Assembly (NCBI GenBank): GCA_004299845.1
Contig: CP036201.1
Location: forward strand, 3,534,001-3,598,000
Length of the DNA: 64,000 nt
Origin: Verrucomicrobia bacterium S94
GTDB lineage: Bacteria; Verrucomicrobiota; Kiritimatiellia; Kiritimatiellales; Pontiellaceae
Reading direction: 5' to 3'
Shown: positions 29,330 through 38,800 of the stretch, piece by piece
How positions within the stretch are numbered: the first letter of the stretch is position 1
Layout: each line of letters starts with the position of its first letter
Program-made: the position numbers and the translations under genes
The notes under the pieces: generated by a model
Told to the model about the DNA's origin: nothing
What the model saw: only the letters and a program-made list of their open reading frames with translations
Database searches by the model: none

Positions 29330-30504
29330 GAAGCGCTTTCTTCCTGCCAGTAGCTGTAGTTTTCGATTAAGTGATTAAATAAAACTCCGACTGTGTTTTT
29401 TTCCGGATCGCTTGGCTGTGCGACGGCTTCGTTGGATAACGTATTGTGGTTGGCGAATTGAACCACCCGCCTATAATACGTTTCCTTATCATCGGGCAGG
29501 AGCTCAGACCATCTTGGGTAACCCAGAAAGCTAGCGGTTTTTTCATAGAGATTACGCAGCAATGTAAAATGGTACCGTTCCACTTTGTTTGCCTCTATCG
29601 CCGCTTTAATCGTTTCTTTCAGATAGAGATGATAGGAAAAACTCTTGTTAGAATCCCCGTATTTCACCTCAAGGTTAAAAGTCCCGTCTTCGAGGCTTTC
29701 TAACAGGTAGCACCCTTCTTTTTTAGTCCCTTTTTTTAGTCCCAGCTCATTGTAGAGAACATTGTAAAATAGAGGGTTGTGGGTCGTTATGATAAACTTC
29801 AGGCCTGACTCACTGGATTTAATCAGCTCGGCGATGTTAACGGTCAATTCGATCAAATGATTATCGTCGAGGGAGCTCACGGGATCATCGATGAATACGT
29901 ATTGTAATTCATTATAACTGTCAGTGTCCCGTTCGCTCTCTTCGGGAATATTCAGAATGCCGATGACTTGCTCAATGAGGTTGTAAAATATGCTCCAGAT
30001 AAAAACACTCTCTTCCCCTTTTGATATTTTGACGTATTCTCTTGGCTCTTCATTTCCGCGTTCGTAGGAGAAGGTAACTTCGGAAAATGCTTTTACCATA
30101 ATCTGATTACCTTGTTGGTCTTGCGTGGTATATTCCTGATTAAAGTGAGGCGTTAGTTTGTTGCCGGTATGCAACTGAAAGTAAGCGATGATATTTTGAT
30201 CAAGTCCCTGATCCTGTAGAATCCAAAAGGTGTAGGCGTTGGGCTGTATTTTCAGTTTTCGTTTAGTGTCTTTTTCTAGGTCGTTGTCCCAGTAGTACAG
30301 ATCTTCAGTGAAGGCATTGTAATAGAGTATTTTTGATTTGTGATCCTCATCGTTGTCTGTTTCCGCTGCGGACTTGGGTGATACCAGCTCCTTGAATTCG
30401 CGTGACAAGCGGGTCTTTCCGCTTCCATTGAATGCATAAATCAGCTGCACCTTCTTGTCGCTCGCCCGAAGTTGCTCGGCGATTTCTCTTAAAGTCTGGC
30501 TCAT
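29326..30504 (-). CDS. ABC/AAA-type ATPase embedded in type I R-M operon
   Basis: 392 residues. Walker [12 protein letters not shown] (residues 24-34), a reduced ABC-like signature SKGEES (161-166), Walker B YVFIDDP (202-208), D-loop SSLDD and switch histidine in ITTHNP (His242). This arrangement matches the AAA_13/SMC-like ATPases that include the anticodon nucleases PrrC and RloC, which also live in type I R-M loci. However, this protein lacks the long coiled-coil insertion of RloC, and its C-terminal 120 residues show no nuclease motif that I can identify with confidence. It starts one base after the hsdS stop and overlaps hsdR by four bases, so it is made in step with the R-M subunits. 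Function: defence effector or regulator, unproven. Confidence 0.8.
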   Translation of the reverse strand: MSQTLREIAEQLRASDKKVQLIYAFNGSGKTRLSREFKELVSPKSAAETDNDEDHKSKILYYNAFTEDLYYWDNDLEKDTKRKLKIQPNAYTFWILQDQGLDQNIIAYFQLHTGNKLTPHFNQEYTTQDQQGNQIMVKAFSEVTFSYERGNEEPREYVKISKGEESVFIWSIFYNLIEQVIGILNIPEESERDTDSYNELQYVFIDDPVSSLDDNHLIELTVNIAELIKSSESGLKFIITTHNPLFYNVLYNELGLKKGTKKEGCYLLESLEDGTFNLEVKYGDSNKSFSYHLYLKETIKAAIEANKVERYHFTLLRNLYEKTASFLGYPRWSELLPDDKETYYRRVVQFANHNTLSNEAVAQPSDPEKNTVGVLFNHLIENYSYWQEESAS

Positions 30505-30505
30505 T

Positions 30506-31711
30506 TCAGGCCATCACCTCCGTTTTTTCTTCGGGTTTGGGGAAGTTCAGCAGCAGGTCGCGGTAATACTCGTATTGCTTTCGGCGCAGTTCAATTTCCC
30601 GCGGGAGCCCTTCGCTGATGGAATGGGTCAGGGTGTCGAATTTGTCGAGGATGGCGACGATGCGTTTTTTCTCTTCCAAAGGAGGGGAGGGAATGCCGAT
30701 GCTGTTTAGATTCTTTTTATTAAGCTTGGGCTGCGCGGCGCCTGATATGTATGGAGTCAGATCAATACTGTTTAGATAATATTCTACGTATTTTCGTTCA
30801 GCGTAAGTATTAAACTCAAGCACATGGGCGTGATTATTAACCCAAGATTTGCCATGAATGCTAAATGCAATCGGAGTGTTTCGTGCAATTAAGTTTGCCC
30901 CATCTTCCGACACGAGTAGGTAGTCGCCATCAAAGATGAAGCCCTTAACGTAATCAACAATTCCAGAGGCTCCGTAATACGGAATTTCGCCAGGCTCTCT
31001 AGATCCACTAGTGATTGGCTTCCTCTTTGAATCACGGTTTTCTGCGATCTCCCCCAGCGTCTTCCACTCCACGTCTCCGTCTTTGAAGGAGAGGAGCTGG
31101 TCGCGGTAGTAGTTGTATTGCTTTTTGCGGGCATTAAGCTCGGTTGTCAGCTCGGTTGTCAGCTCGGTTGTCAGCTCGGTGAAGCGGTCCAGGATGCGCA
31201 CGATTTCCCCCTGGATGGCCAGCGATTTCTCCGGATTCTCCGGACAGGGAATGGGGATGGGGATTTTGGAAAAACTAGTCTTTGATAATCTTGGAATACT
31301 TGCTCTGCGGACTCTCGAAAGGAGTATATGCTGTTGTGTTAGAAGGAAGTGATAGAGGTATTTGCTACTAAGCCTTCGGTTCTTTTTGAAATAATAAACA
31401 TCATCAGCCGCCCAAAAATTGACATCACTATAGCCGATTTCTCCTGCAGCACCTGCACAGATAATAAATGCTGTATCGTAATCAACATTACTTTCGTGGT
31501 AATATCCTAACGGGGTCATACAATTTTGATAAACCGCATATTTCCCAGTTGCTTCGAGTTGGCTTTTTGTTAGCCTTTTCCCTCGTTTAATCTCTGCGAC
31601 CTCCCCCAGCGGCACCCACTCGACCTTCGCACCATCAAGCAGTTTTTTCAGGAAAGCGGATTCGTGTTGATTCGTGTCCATTGGTGGTTTCGTTAGTGTG
31701 CTCCCGTTCAC
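30506..31711 (-). CDS. hsdS: Type I restriction-modification specificity subunit S
   Basis: 401 residues. Two target-recognition domains (about 30-170 and 215-350), each followed by a conserved helical region ([27 protein letters not shown]-like near 185-215; [17 protein letters not shown] near the C-terminus). Each domain reads one half of a split DNA site, and the spacer sets the distance. The central spacer has the tetrapeptide TELT in tandem. The GTG start at 31711 overlaps the hsdM stop (GTGA). An ATG at 31681 gives [10 protein letters not shown] and may be the original start; the residues around it are encoded by a sequence resembling a dispersed intergenic repeat. Confidence 0.93.
   Translation of the reverse strand: MNGSTLTKPPMDTNQHESAFLKKLLDGAKVEWVPLGEVAEIKRGKRLTKSQLEATGKYAVYQNCMTPLGYYHESNVDYDTAFIICAGAAGEIGYSDVNFWAADDVYYFKKNRRLSSKYLYHFLLTQQHILLSRVRRASIPRLSKTSFSKIPIPIPCPENPEKSLAIQGEIVRILDRFTELTTELTTELTTELNARKKQYNYYRDQLLSFKDGDVEWKTLGEIAENRDSKRKPITSGSREPGEIPYYGASGIVDYVKGFIFDGDYLLVSEDGANLIARNTPIAFSIHGKSWVNNHAHVLEFNTYAERKYVEYYLNSIDLTPYISGAAQPKLNKKNLNSIGIPSPPLEEKKRIVAILDKFDTLTHSISEGLPREIELRRKQYEYYRDLLLNFPKPEEKTEVMA
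31138..31180. repeat. 12-bp tandem repeat in hsdS spacer (TELT repeats)
   Basis: GCTCGGTTGTCA is present three times in perfect tandem (31138-31173), followed by a partial fourth copy (GCTCGGT). On the coding strand it specifies [12 protein letters not shown] between the two recognition halves. In the EcoR124 family, two versus three copies of a 12-bp unit encoding TAEL change the recognised spacer by one base. Confidence 0.9.
31659..31690. repeat. ATTCGTGT-type dispersed repeat at the hsdS 5' end
   Basis: The plus strand reads GATTCGTGTTGATTCGTGTC and continues CATTGGTGGTTT, a pair of ATTCGTGT units. Sequences of this look are common between genes in environmental bacteria. Here it is inside the hsdS frame and encodes the peptide around [11 protein letters not shown]. 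Confidence 0.55.
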
Positions 31712-33267
31712 GCGTCAGCCCCTTCGATTTCCGCCACGATGGCGTCAATGTCTGCACGCAGCCCGTCGATTTTGCTTACGGTCGTTTTAATTTCCTGATT
31801 CAGTTCAGTGATGTCGATCACCTCGCGGGTGTCCCTGGCCTCCACGTAGGAACTGACCGAAAGGTTGTAGTCGTTTTCGGCGATCTTTTCCGTGGGCACG
31901 CACTTCGCGACATGGGGCACGTCCTCCTTGCGATCGAAAAGCTTTACGATTTCGGCCACGTGGTCATCGGTTAAGAAGTTGTTGTTGGTGCCTTTTTTGA
32001 AGAAATCCTCGCCGGAGGCATCGATGAACTGAACCCGAGTGTCGGGCTTATGTTTGGAGAGGACGAGGATGTTCACGGCAATGGTGGTGCCGTAGAAGAG
32101 GTTGGGCGCCAACGAAATGACGGTTTCCACGAAATTATTTTCCACCAGGTAGCGGCGGATTTTCTGCTCTGCGCCGCCCCGGTAGAAAATCCCCGGAAAG
32201 CAGACGATGGCCGCCCGTCCCCTGGCGGAGAGATAATTGAGGCTGTGGAGCACGAAGGCGAAGTCGGCCTTGGACTTGGGAGCCAGCACGCTGGCCGGAG
32301 CAAAGCGCTCGTCATTGATGAGAGTGGGATCATCACTGCCGATCCATTTTACCGAATAGGGGGGATTGGAGACGATGGCGTCAAAGGGCTTGTCCTCGCG
32401 GAAATGGGGTTCGGTGAGGGTGCTGCCCAGCTGGATGTTGAATTTGTCGTAGTTCACATTGTGCAGGAACATGTTCATCCGTGCCAGGTTGTACGTGGTG
32501 TGGTTGATTTCCTGACCGAAGAAACCCTCTTCGATGAAGTAGTCATTTCCCGTGATCTTTTTTGCCTGGAGCAGCAGGGAACCGGAACCGCAGGCGGGGT
32601 CGTAAATTTTGTTCACGCTCTGCTGCCCGTGAATGGCCAGCCGGGCAATGAGCTTGGAAACATGCTGGGGGGTGAAGAATTCGCCGCCCGACTTGCCGGC
32701 GTTGGCCGCGTAGTTGCCGATCAGGTATTCATAGGCATCGCCGAAGAGGTCGATCTGGCTGTCCTCAAAATGGCCGAAGTCGAGTTCGTTCACGCCCTTC
32801 AGCACGGCGGCGAGGCGGCTGTTCTTGTCTTTCACCGTCCGACCCAGACGATTGCTGGTGGTGTCGAAATCGTCAAAGAGGCCTTTGATGTCCTCCTCCG
32901 AGGCATAACCGGAGGCCGAAGCTTCAATGGCAGTGAAGATGGCTTTCAGGTCGGTGTTGAGATTTTCATTTTCATGGGCCCGGGCCACAACGTTTTCAAA
33001 GAGCTGACTGGGGTAGATGAAGTAGCCCTTGGTTTTCACTGCATCGTCGATGATGTCATCGGTGAGCACATCGTCTTCAAGCGCGGCGTAGCGGATACTC
33101 TCATCCCCGCCCTCAATGTAGCGGGAAAAATTTTCGCTGATGAAGCGGTAGAACAGGGCGCCAAGCACATACTGCTTGAAGTCCCATCCGTCCACGGTGC
33201 CGCGTACATCATTGGCAATCTGCCAGATACGCCGTTTCAGTTCGTCAAATTGCTGGATGCTTGTCAT
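31708..33267 (-). CDS. hsdM: Type I restriction-modification DNA methyltransferase subunit M
   Basis: 519 residues. N-terminal helical HsdM domain (about 5-150), then the N6-adenine methyltransferase fold with SAM-binding motif DPACGSG (223-229) and catalytic NPPY (301-304), followed by a C-terminal helical tail. It methylates adenine in the site chosen by HsdS. First gene of the hsdM-hsdS-ATPase-hsdR operon; its promoter should be in the gap 33268-33564. Normal length with intact motifs. Confidence 0.96.
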   Translation of the reverse strand: MTSIQQFDELKRRIWQIANDVRGTVDGWDFKQYVLGALFYRFISENFSRYIEGGDESIRYAALEDDVLTDDIIDDAVKTKGYFIYPSQLFENVVARAHENENLNTDLKAIFTAIEASASGYASEEDIKGLFDDFDTTSNRLGRTVKDKNSRLAAVLKGVNELDFGHFEDSQIDLFGDAYEYLIGNYAANAGKSGGEFFTPQHVSKLIARLAIHGQQSVNKIYDPACGSGSLLLQAKKITGNDYFIEEGFFGQEINHTTYNLARMNMFLHNVNYDKFNIQLGSTLTEPHFREDKPFDAIVSNPPYSVKWIGSDDPTLINDERFAPASVLAPKSKADFAFVLHSLNYLSARGRAAIVCFPGIFYRGGAEQKIRRYLVENNFVETVISLAPNLFYGTTIAVNILVLSKHKPDTRVQFIDASGEDFFKKGTNNNFLTDDHVAEIVKLFDRKEDVPHVAKCVPTEKIAENDYNLSVSSYVEARDTREVIDITELNQEIKTTVSKIDGLRADIDAIVAEIEGADA

Positions 33268-33564
33268 TCAGTTTACCTTTTCCAATTCAAATAAAACAGA
33301 TCGGTTTAGTGAGCGCATAACATTAAGGGGACTTTCAGAGAAAATAAACCTCAACTTAATGAACCGGACATTTTTCAGCTGGTGCCGCCCTTTGGAGAAA
33401 TCCAGCCTCCGGTTGTTTAAGCGCTTTCATGCGGTCGAACAGTAACTAAAGCATCCGGTTATATCAATGCCGGCTCCGTGGGAAGTCGTGGAAACGATGA
33501 TGAAGATCATTACGGTTAGCCGGAGGGCAGTGCAGCCATCCTAAGGGAAACAGGTGATTTGCTG
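33268..33564. other. Intergenic region upstream of the hsd operon
   Basis: Nearly 300 bases without a gene. Contains an inverted repeat CATTAAG (33321-33327) / CTTAATG (33355-33361) about 55-95 bases before hsdM, a position suited to an operator, and the hairpin arms AGGTGA (33552-33557) / TCACCT (33565-33570) at the end of the upstream minus-strand gene. I could not assign a clear promoter. Confidence 0.45.
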
Positions 33565-34194
33565 TCACCTTCGGTTTCTGCGTTCGATGCGCATACGGGT
33601 CATTTTTTCGCGCATGCCGCCGTTTTCCAGAAACTCTTTTTCGAGGGCTTTGAGCTGACGGTAGAGGAGATAGTCTGTTTGTTTGATGAGGATGATGACC
33701 ATATTGGCGATGGTTTCGGGCGGGCGCGTTTTTACCATTTTCATAAAAAAAGCGGAGTCGTTGTGTTGGCGTCCCAGCTTGCGCATGGCATTCCATTCCC
33801 TGGAATTTTCTGCCCACTGCTGATGTTCGCGGGTGCGTAGATAATCTTCATAATCGACCAGCAGTTCATGCAGGCTGGCCTTGGCTACGCTGACGAGTTT
33901 GATCTCTGTTTCGCTGGAGGTGGCGGAGGCTGCGGAACCTTCTACAATATTCTGTTTTCCAGAGCGCGCGGCCTGAATCATCTGGTCGACGGTACGGTCG
34001 CCTCGCTGCAGGAAGCGGGAGCAAAAATAATAGGTCATGTCATAAATGGCTTCGGCCTTTTGGTAGGTAATCAGTGCTTTGTAGTTTCCTTTGCGGGGAA
34101 TGAGCTCCTCAGGCGAATGCGGGTCCGCGGCATTATAGGCTTTAGTGACTTTAGCGCCATTCATGCCGCCCGTTGTGTTTTTGTCCTTATTCAT
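33565..34194 (-). CDS. Four-helix-bundle protein (23S intervening-sequence/suffix type)
   Basis: 209 residues from the ATG at 34194; an upstream in-frame ATG at 34233 would add 13. The core MTYYFCSRFL..GDRTVDQMIQAARSGKQNIVEGSAA...KASLHELLVDYEDYL is the S23-type four-helix bundle. This one has a long C-terminal extension, as in the 'four helix bundle suffix domain' subgroup. Molecular function is unknown; relatives encoded in rRNA intervening sequences or next to diversity-generating retroelements bind nucleic acid or partners, but neither context is present here. It sits between the R-M operon and an HNH nuclease, all on one strand. Confidence 0.8.
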   Translation of the reverse strand: MNKDKNTTGGMNGAKVTKAYNAADPHSPEELIPRKGNYKALITYQKAEAIYDMTYYFCSRFLQRGDRTVDQMIQAARSGKQNIVEGSAASATSSETEIKLVSVAKASLHELLVDYEDYLRTREHQQWAENSREWNAMRKLGRQHNDSAFFMKMVKTRPPETIANMVIILIKQTDYLLYRQLKALEKEFLENGGMREKMTRMRIERRNRR

Positions 34195-34415
34195 GGGTCC
34201 TTTAATGCCGGTTGATCGGTGTAATGTGTCCATTCATCCGCAACACGGATTTTGTGTTTATACTATTTTCAAACAAGGAGATGGATCAAGCTATGGTTCT
34301 TGGAAAGATGGCCGAGTTTGTAGAAAGAGGAAAGATGCTGTCTGTACCGAAAAGGAGGGGGCCGGTATTTTAATATTTCGGGGATTATACTGCGGAAGTT
34401 AATAACCCGAGACCC

Positions 34416-35387
34416 TCAAAAATTATCCGCAAACCGCTCCAGATGTTCAGCGAGGTTTTGCGGGCTGGGACGGTGGTTTCTATTCCGGGGTAGCTTTATT
34501 TCCTGACCGTTGAATTGTTGGATGGAGTAGGTGCTGGTGACGGGTTCGGTCATGCGGGTGGAGACGAGGACTCGGTAATTTTCGGGTTCAATGGCGATAA
34601 GGCCGCGGTCGAAGGCGCGGTGCAGGGTGGGGCAGAGGGCAAGGCCGTTGGTGACGGTGTCGTCGTGCGACTGGCTGAACGGCACGATATGGCAGGCGTC
34701 GATGAGCGAGGCACTGATGCTGGTTTCGATTTTGAGCCCGGAGATGCAGCAGGTATTATCATAGATCATCGGTATCTGTTTTTTGAAAATGCCGCTGCGA
34801 ACGAAGACCTCTTCTTCGTAGGAATCTGAATCGAGTGTTTTCTGAAGGGTTCTTATTTCGGCCTGATAATCGGCAGATGATCCGGTGAGGATCTGCCCTT
34901 CAACTTCAGTCAAATAGTTCATTCCGTCCGACAGTTCGGCACCTGGAAAGTAGTGTTTGAGTATCGTCTGCCGCAAAACTTCCCGCTCCACAGGGGAGGC
35001 CATTAAAGCAAACAGCTCGGGATCGAGTTGAGCATGGCTGATCGCACGATGCAGCACACTGATCGTTTGACAGCTGCGCGTGATTTTCACCCATGTTTCG
35101 AATCCGGGGTTGGGAATGTGGTGCCAGAATTTCTCATTGCGCAGATGGAAAAACGGCTGGGCAATCAGGGGTGAATGCGCGGTGGATACCACCTGCTGCC
35201 AGATCGATTTAAAAGCGCCGGCGAGTTCCGGTGTGAGCGCAATGCGGTTTTCAGAAATCCAGCCTTCCTCCAGACCGCGCATGACCGCCAGCAGCAGAAC
35301 CGGCTTGTGCGGTGCGGGGCCGTATTGCGTTGTGCCCTGCCGCAAGTGCGTCAGTTTATGTTCAAATTTACGGAGTGTCTTTTTCAT
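34416..35387 (-). CDS. HNH endonuclease with sulfur-binding-like N-terminal domain
   Basis: 323 residues from the ATG at 35387 (MKKTLRKFEHK); the in-frame hydrophobic extension upstream is unlikely. N-terminal region (about 15-130) has YGPAPHKPVLLLAVMRGL, NRIALTPELAGAF and FKSIW, a pattern I associate with the phosphorothioate-DNA-binding domain of ScoMcrA-like type IV enzymes. The C-terminal HNH_2-type nuclease has paired Cys (DNTCCISGL), the HNH-type ACHIVPFSQSHDD, NGLALCPTLHRAFDRG and LIAIE. Probable role: modification-dependent restriction, cutting foreign DNA. Family assignment of the N-terminus is from memory of the motif and needs a profile search. No dnd/ssp genes nearby. Confidence 0.78.
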   Translation of the reverse strand: MKKTLRKFEHKLTHLRQGTTQYGPAPHKPVLLLAVMRGLEEGWISENRIALTPELAGAFKSIWQQVVSTAHSPLIAQPFFHLRNEKFWHHIPNPGFETWVKITRSCQTISVLHRAISHAQLDPELFALMASPVEREVLRQTILKHYFPGAELSDGMNYLTEVEGQILTGSSADYQAEIRTLQKTLDSDSYEEEVFVRSGIFKKQIPMIYDNTCCISGLKIETSISASLIDACHIVPFSQSHDDTVTNGLALCPTLHRAFDRGLIAIEPENYRVLVSTRMTEPVTSTYSIQQFNGQEIKLPRNRNHRPSPQNLAEHLERFADNF

Positions 35388-35845
35388 TGCGATAACAATA
35401 AATAAAATTACCGAAAGCATATGGATCAGCTTAAGGTTAAACAAGTGCAGCGTAAGGTAAACTGCTCCCCGTGAAACCGTTGAATCTTTATGTTGTTAAC
35501 GACGGCTCGGATCGCGGAAATTTTTATTCCGGTCATTGGAAAGTAGGAGGGTCGGCTCGTTTCCGGAATGACTAACATTTTATAGGGGAGCGGGTTTTGT
35601 GAGTTAAAGTGATTAAAGGGAGGAAAAAAGTTGTGACTAAAATTGCGCTGAGTTGGCAATACTGAGTAGACCGTTCTCAACGTTTATGTGTTGGTTTGCA
35701 GGATACATCTGTTTTAGCGCTGAAATAAAAATGAAAAGCGTTGAAAGGCGGATGAAATACGAATCAATCATCATGTTTCCGGTCTCCGTGGAGGGTAATC
35801 CGGCCGGCGGCCGGGTGGGTAAAAAAGATTAAGAGGAGAGAGACT
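35388..35845. other. Divergent intergenic region before the giant secreted protein
   Basis: About 460 AT-richer bases between the divergent HNH nuclease and the 35846 gene. No gene seen. It must contain promoters in both directions, but no -35/-10 pair stands out. A GC palindrome (CCGGCCGGCGGCCGG) at about 35800-35815 precedes the ribosome site. Confidence 0.5.
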
Positions 35846-38800
35846 ATGAAGAAGTATCTTGTGGTATCCGTCTGCGCGCTTGCGGCGGCGTTCAGTGCAG
35901 GATCGGCCCGGGCAGCGTCGTACAGTTATGATGCGACGACCGATTTCACCAACCTCAGTTCGGGTGAGGTTCCTTATTATGTGCACGGCGCTGAAAATGC
36001 GCTGGCGATTAATGCGGCCAACGCATCTTATCGCGGTAAGTTTGCCAAGGCGCAGCTGACGTTTAACGGTACGGCGGGAACGTATGATATTGCGATTACG
36101 GCGCTGCGTGAACTGGACGGGGAGTGTTCGTATCGGTTGTCGGTGAACGGTGTGCTGATCGGTGAACGGCAGAACGGAACGACGGCCACGGATTATAATC
36201 CGCAGGATCATGTCTTTAAAAATGTAACGGTTCCGGCGGGGGCGTTGATTGAGGTCGAGTCGAACACGCACTCCAACGGGCAGATTCCGGAAAACGACGG
36301 GTTTGCCTGGGCGCGGGGGCGCTGGACGACGCTGAAGCTGGAAACGCCGCCGGCGGTATCAGTGAGCGGGGAACTGAAACGCTGGCATAAGGTGACGCTT
36401 ACGCTGGATGGACCGACGGCCTCCGAAGTGGCGTCGACGTTTACTGACTACCGGATGAATGTTGAGTTTACGCATCGCGATTCCGGTAAGAGCTATCTGG
36501 TTCCGGGCTATTTTGCGGCCGACGGGAATGCGGCCAACACCAGTGCTTCGTCGGGCAATAAATGGCGTGCCCACCTGGCACCGGATCTGATCGGGGAATG
36601 GGATTATGAAATCAAATTCCGCACCGGATCGAACGTTGCCGTGGATCTGGGCGAATGGGCCGGCTCGGCATTGTTCCCGTATAATGCAACCACCGGCAGT
36701 TTTTTCGTGGCTGAAACCGACAAGTCTGCCGATGACTTCCGTTTTAAAGGCCGTCTGGTTTATGACGGGTCCCGTTATCTGAAACATGCGGCCACAGGGG
36801 GCGCATTCATTAAAACCGGTGCAGACGCGCCTGAAAATTTTCTGAACTACAAAGATTTCGATAACACATACACCCATGCCGGAACGGATTACCGCCGCGA
36901 CTGGGCGGCTCATATGGCCGACTGGCAGAGTGGCGATCCGACCTGGGGCGCGGATAAAGGCAAAGGAATGATCGGCGCGATCAACTATCTCGCTTCCGAG
37001 GGCCAGAATGTATTTTCCTTCCTGACCTATAACGCCGGCGGTGACTCGAAGGATGTCTGGCCGTTTGTCAGTCACGACGATCCCTATGTGTATGATTGCT
37101 CCAAACTCGACCAGTGGGAAATTGTATTCGACCATGGCCAGAATAAAGGCATGTATCTGCACTTTAAATTGCAGGAGCGCGAAAACGATGACCTCAGCGG
37201 TCCGGGCTCCGCTTTTGCTCTGGATGACGGTAACACGGGTACCGAACGCAAACTCTATCTGCGAGAACTGGTGGCCCGGTTCGGACACCATCTGGCACTG
37301 AACTGGAATCTGGGCGAGGAAAACTCGCAGTCCACTTCGCAGCAGATGGATATGTTCCAGTATATAGCCGATCTTGATCCCTACAATAATCATCGTGTAC
37401 TGCATACGTATCCGAACGAATGGGAGGATGTCTATCGTCCGCTGCTCGGCAGCAATTCCGAAATGCTCGGGGTTTCTCTGCAGTGCCGCTATGACCAGGT
37501 TCATTCCAGAACGATTCAGTGGATCAATGAATCCAAAAATGCCGGCAAACCTTGGGTGGTTGCCAATGATGAGCAGGGGCCGTCCGACAAAGCCAATCCG
37601 CCGGATTCCGTTTCGCAGACCAACCCTTCGCAGGAACAGATGCGTGAAAATGCAGTGTGGGGCAACCTGATGGCCGGCGGGGCCGGTGTTGAGCTGTATG
37701 CGGGGTATCAGAATCCGCACAGCGACCTAAACCTGACTGACTTCCGTTCCCGTGACCGCATGTGGGATTACTGCCGTTTTGCGAAACAGTTTTTTTATGA
37801 TCACCTCATGTTTTCCGAAATGTGGAATATGAATGGAAAGATCGGAAACAGCGGGAACAGCAACAGTAAATATGCCTTCGGTAAAACGAACAGTAAGTAT
37901 GCAATCTATCTGGCGAGCGGCGGCTCCACCACCATTGATCTGACCGATGCCACGGGTACCTTTGAAGTCTGGTGGTTCGATCCGCGTAACGGCGGTGAAC
38001 TGCAGCGCGGTACCGTTACTCAGGTCAATGGCGGCGGTTCGCCTTCTGTCGGCAACGCCCCGAACAACACCGGCCAGGACTGGGCGGTGCTGCTCTGCCG
38101 GGCCGGCGAAGAGTACATCGGTGAAGGTAATGTGAGTATTATTCCTGCTGTAAATGCCGGTCAGGACACGTTCATTCATCTGCCGAATGATTCGATTATG
38201 CTGAACGGTATTGCAACTGACCAGGACGGCACCATTGTTTCCTATCTCTGGACGCAGGAGTCCGGCCCGAATACGGCCGATCTCTACGGGGCGGAAACAG
38301 CCGACCTTACGGTGTCCAATCTGGTTGAAGGCATCTATGAATTCAGCCTGACAGCGATTGACAATGACGGCGGTGAAGGCAGCGATTCAATACAGGTTGT
38401 GGTGCTCGACCCGAACAACACGGTTGATCCGACGGCGGATGCCGGAACGGATAAAACCATCCAGCTGCCGGTGAACTCCGTTGTGATTAACGGTCTGGCC
38501 GGCGATGACAGTCTGTTCTCGGTGGAATGGACCCAGACCTCCGGCCCTTCCTCTGCCGTTCTGAGCGGAGCGGATACGGCTGCGCTGACTGCGTCCGGAT
38601 TGATTGAAGGTATTTATATCTTCCAAATGAAGGTGACCGATATTGAGGGGAACACAGCGTCTGATGCCGTACAGGTTACCGTATTCCCGCTGGGGGAAGA
38701 AGGAGCCTGGATTGAGCAGGGCGGTGTTGTGGTGGTTGAGGCTGAGCATGGCGATCTGGTTTCCGACTGGGTGGCGCGTCCGAGCACGTATACCTCGGAT

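Noticed and set aside
27734-29353. 539-codon open frame antisense to hsdR
   Set aside because: No motifs; hsdR on the other strand has all expected catalytic motifs.
29326-30504. Naming the embedded ATPase prrC or rloC
   Set aside because: The ATPase motifs fit the wider family, but no anticodon-nuclease triad or long coiled coil could be identified, so no gene symbol was given.
31138-31180. Short tandem array considered as a CRISPR remnant
   Set aside because: The units are 12 bp, contiguous without spacers, in frame within hsdS and explained as the TELT spacer repeat.
34281-34373. Possible 30-residue peptide (MDQAMVLGKMAEFVERGKML...)
   Set aside because: AAGGAG is present but badly spaced for either ATG, and nothing supports it beyond an open frame. 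Could be tested with ribosome profiling.
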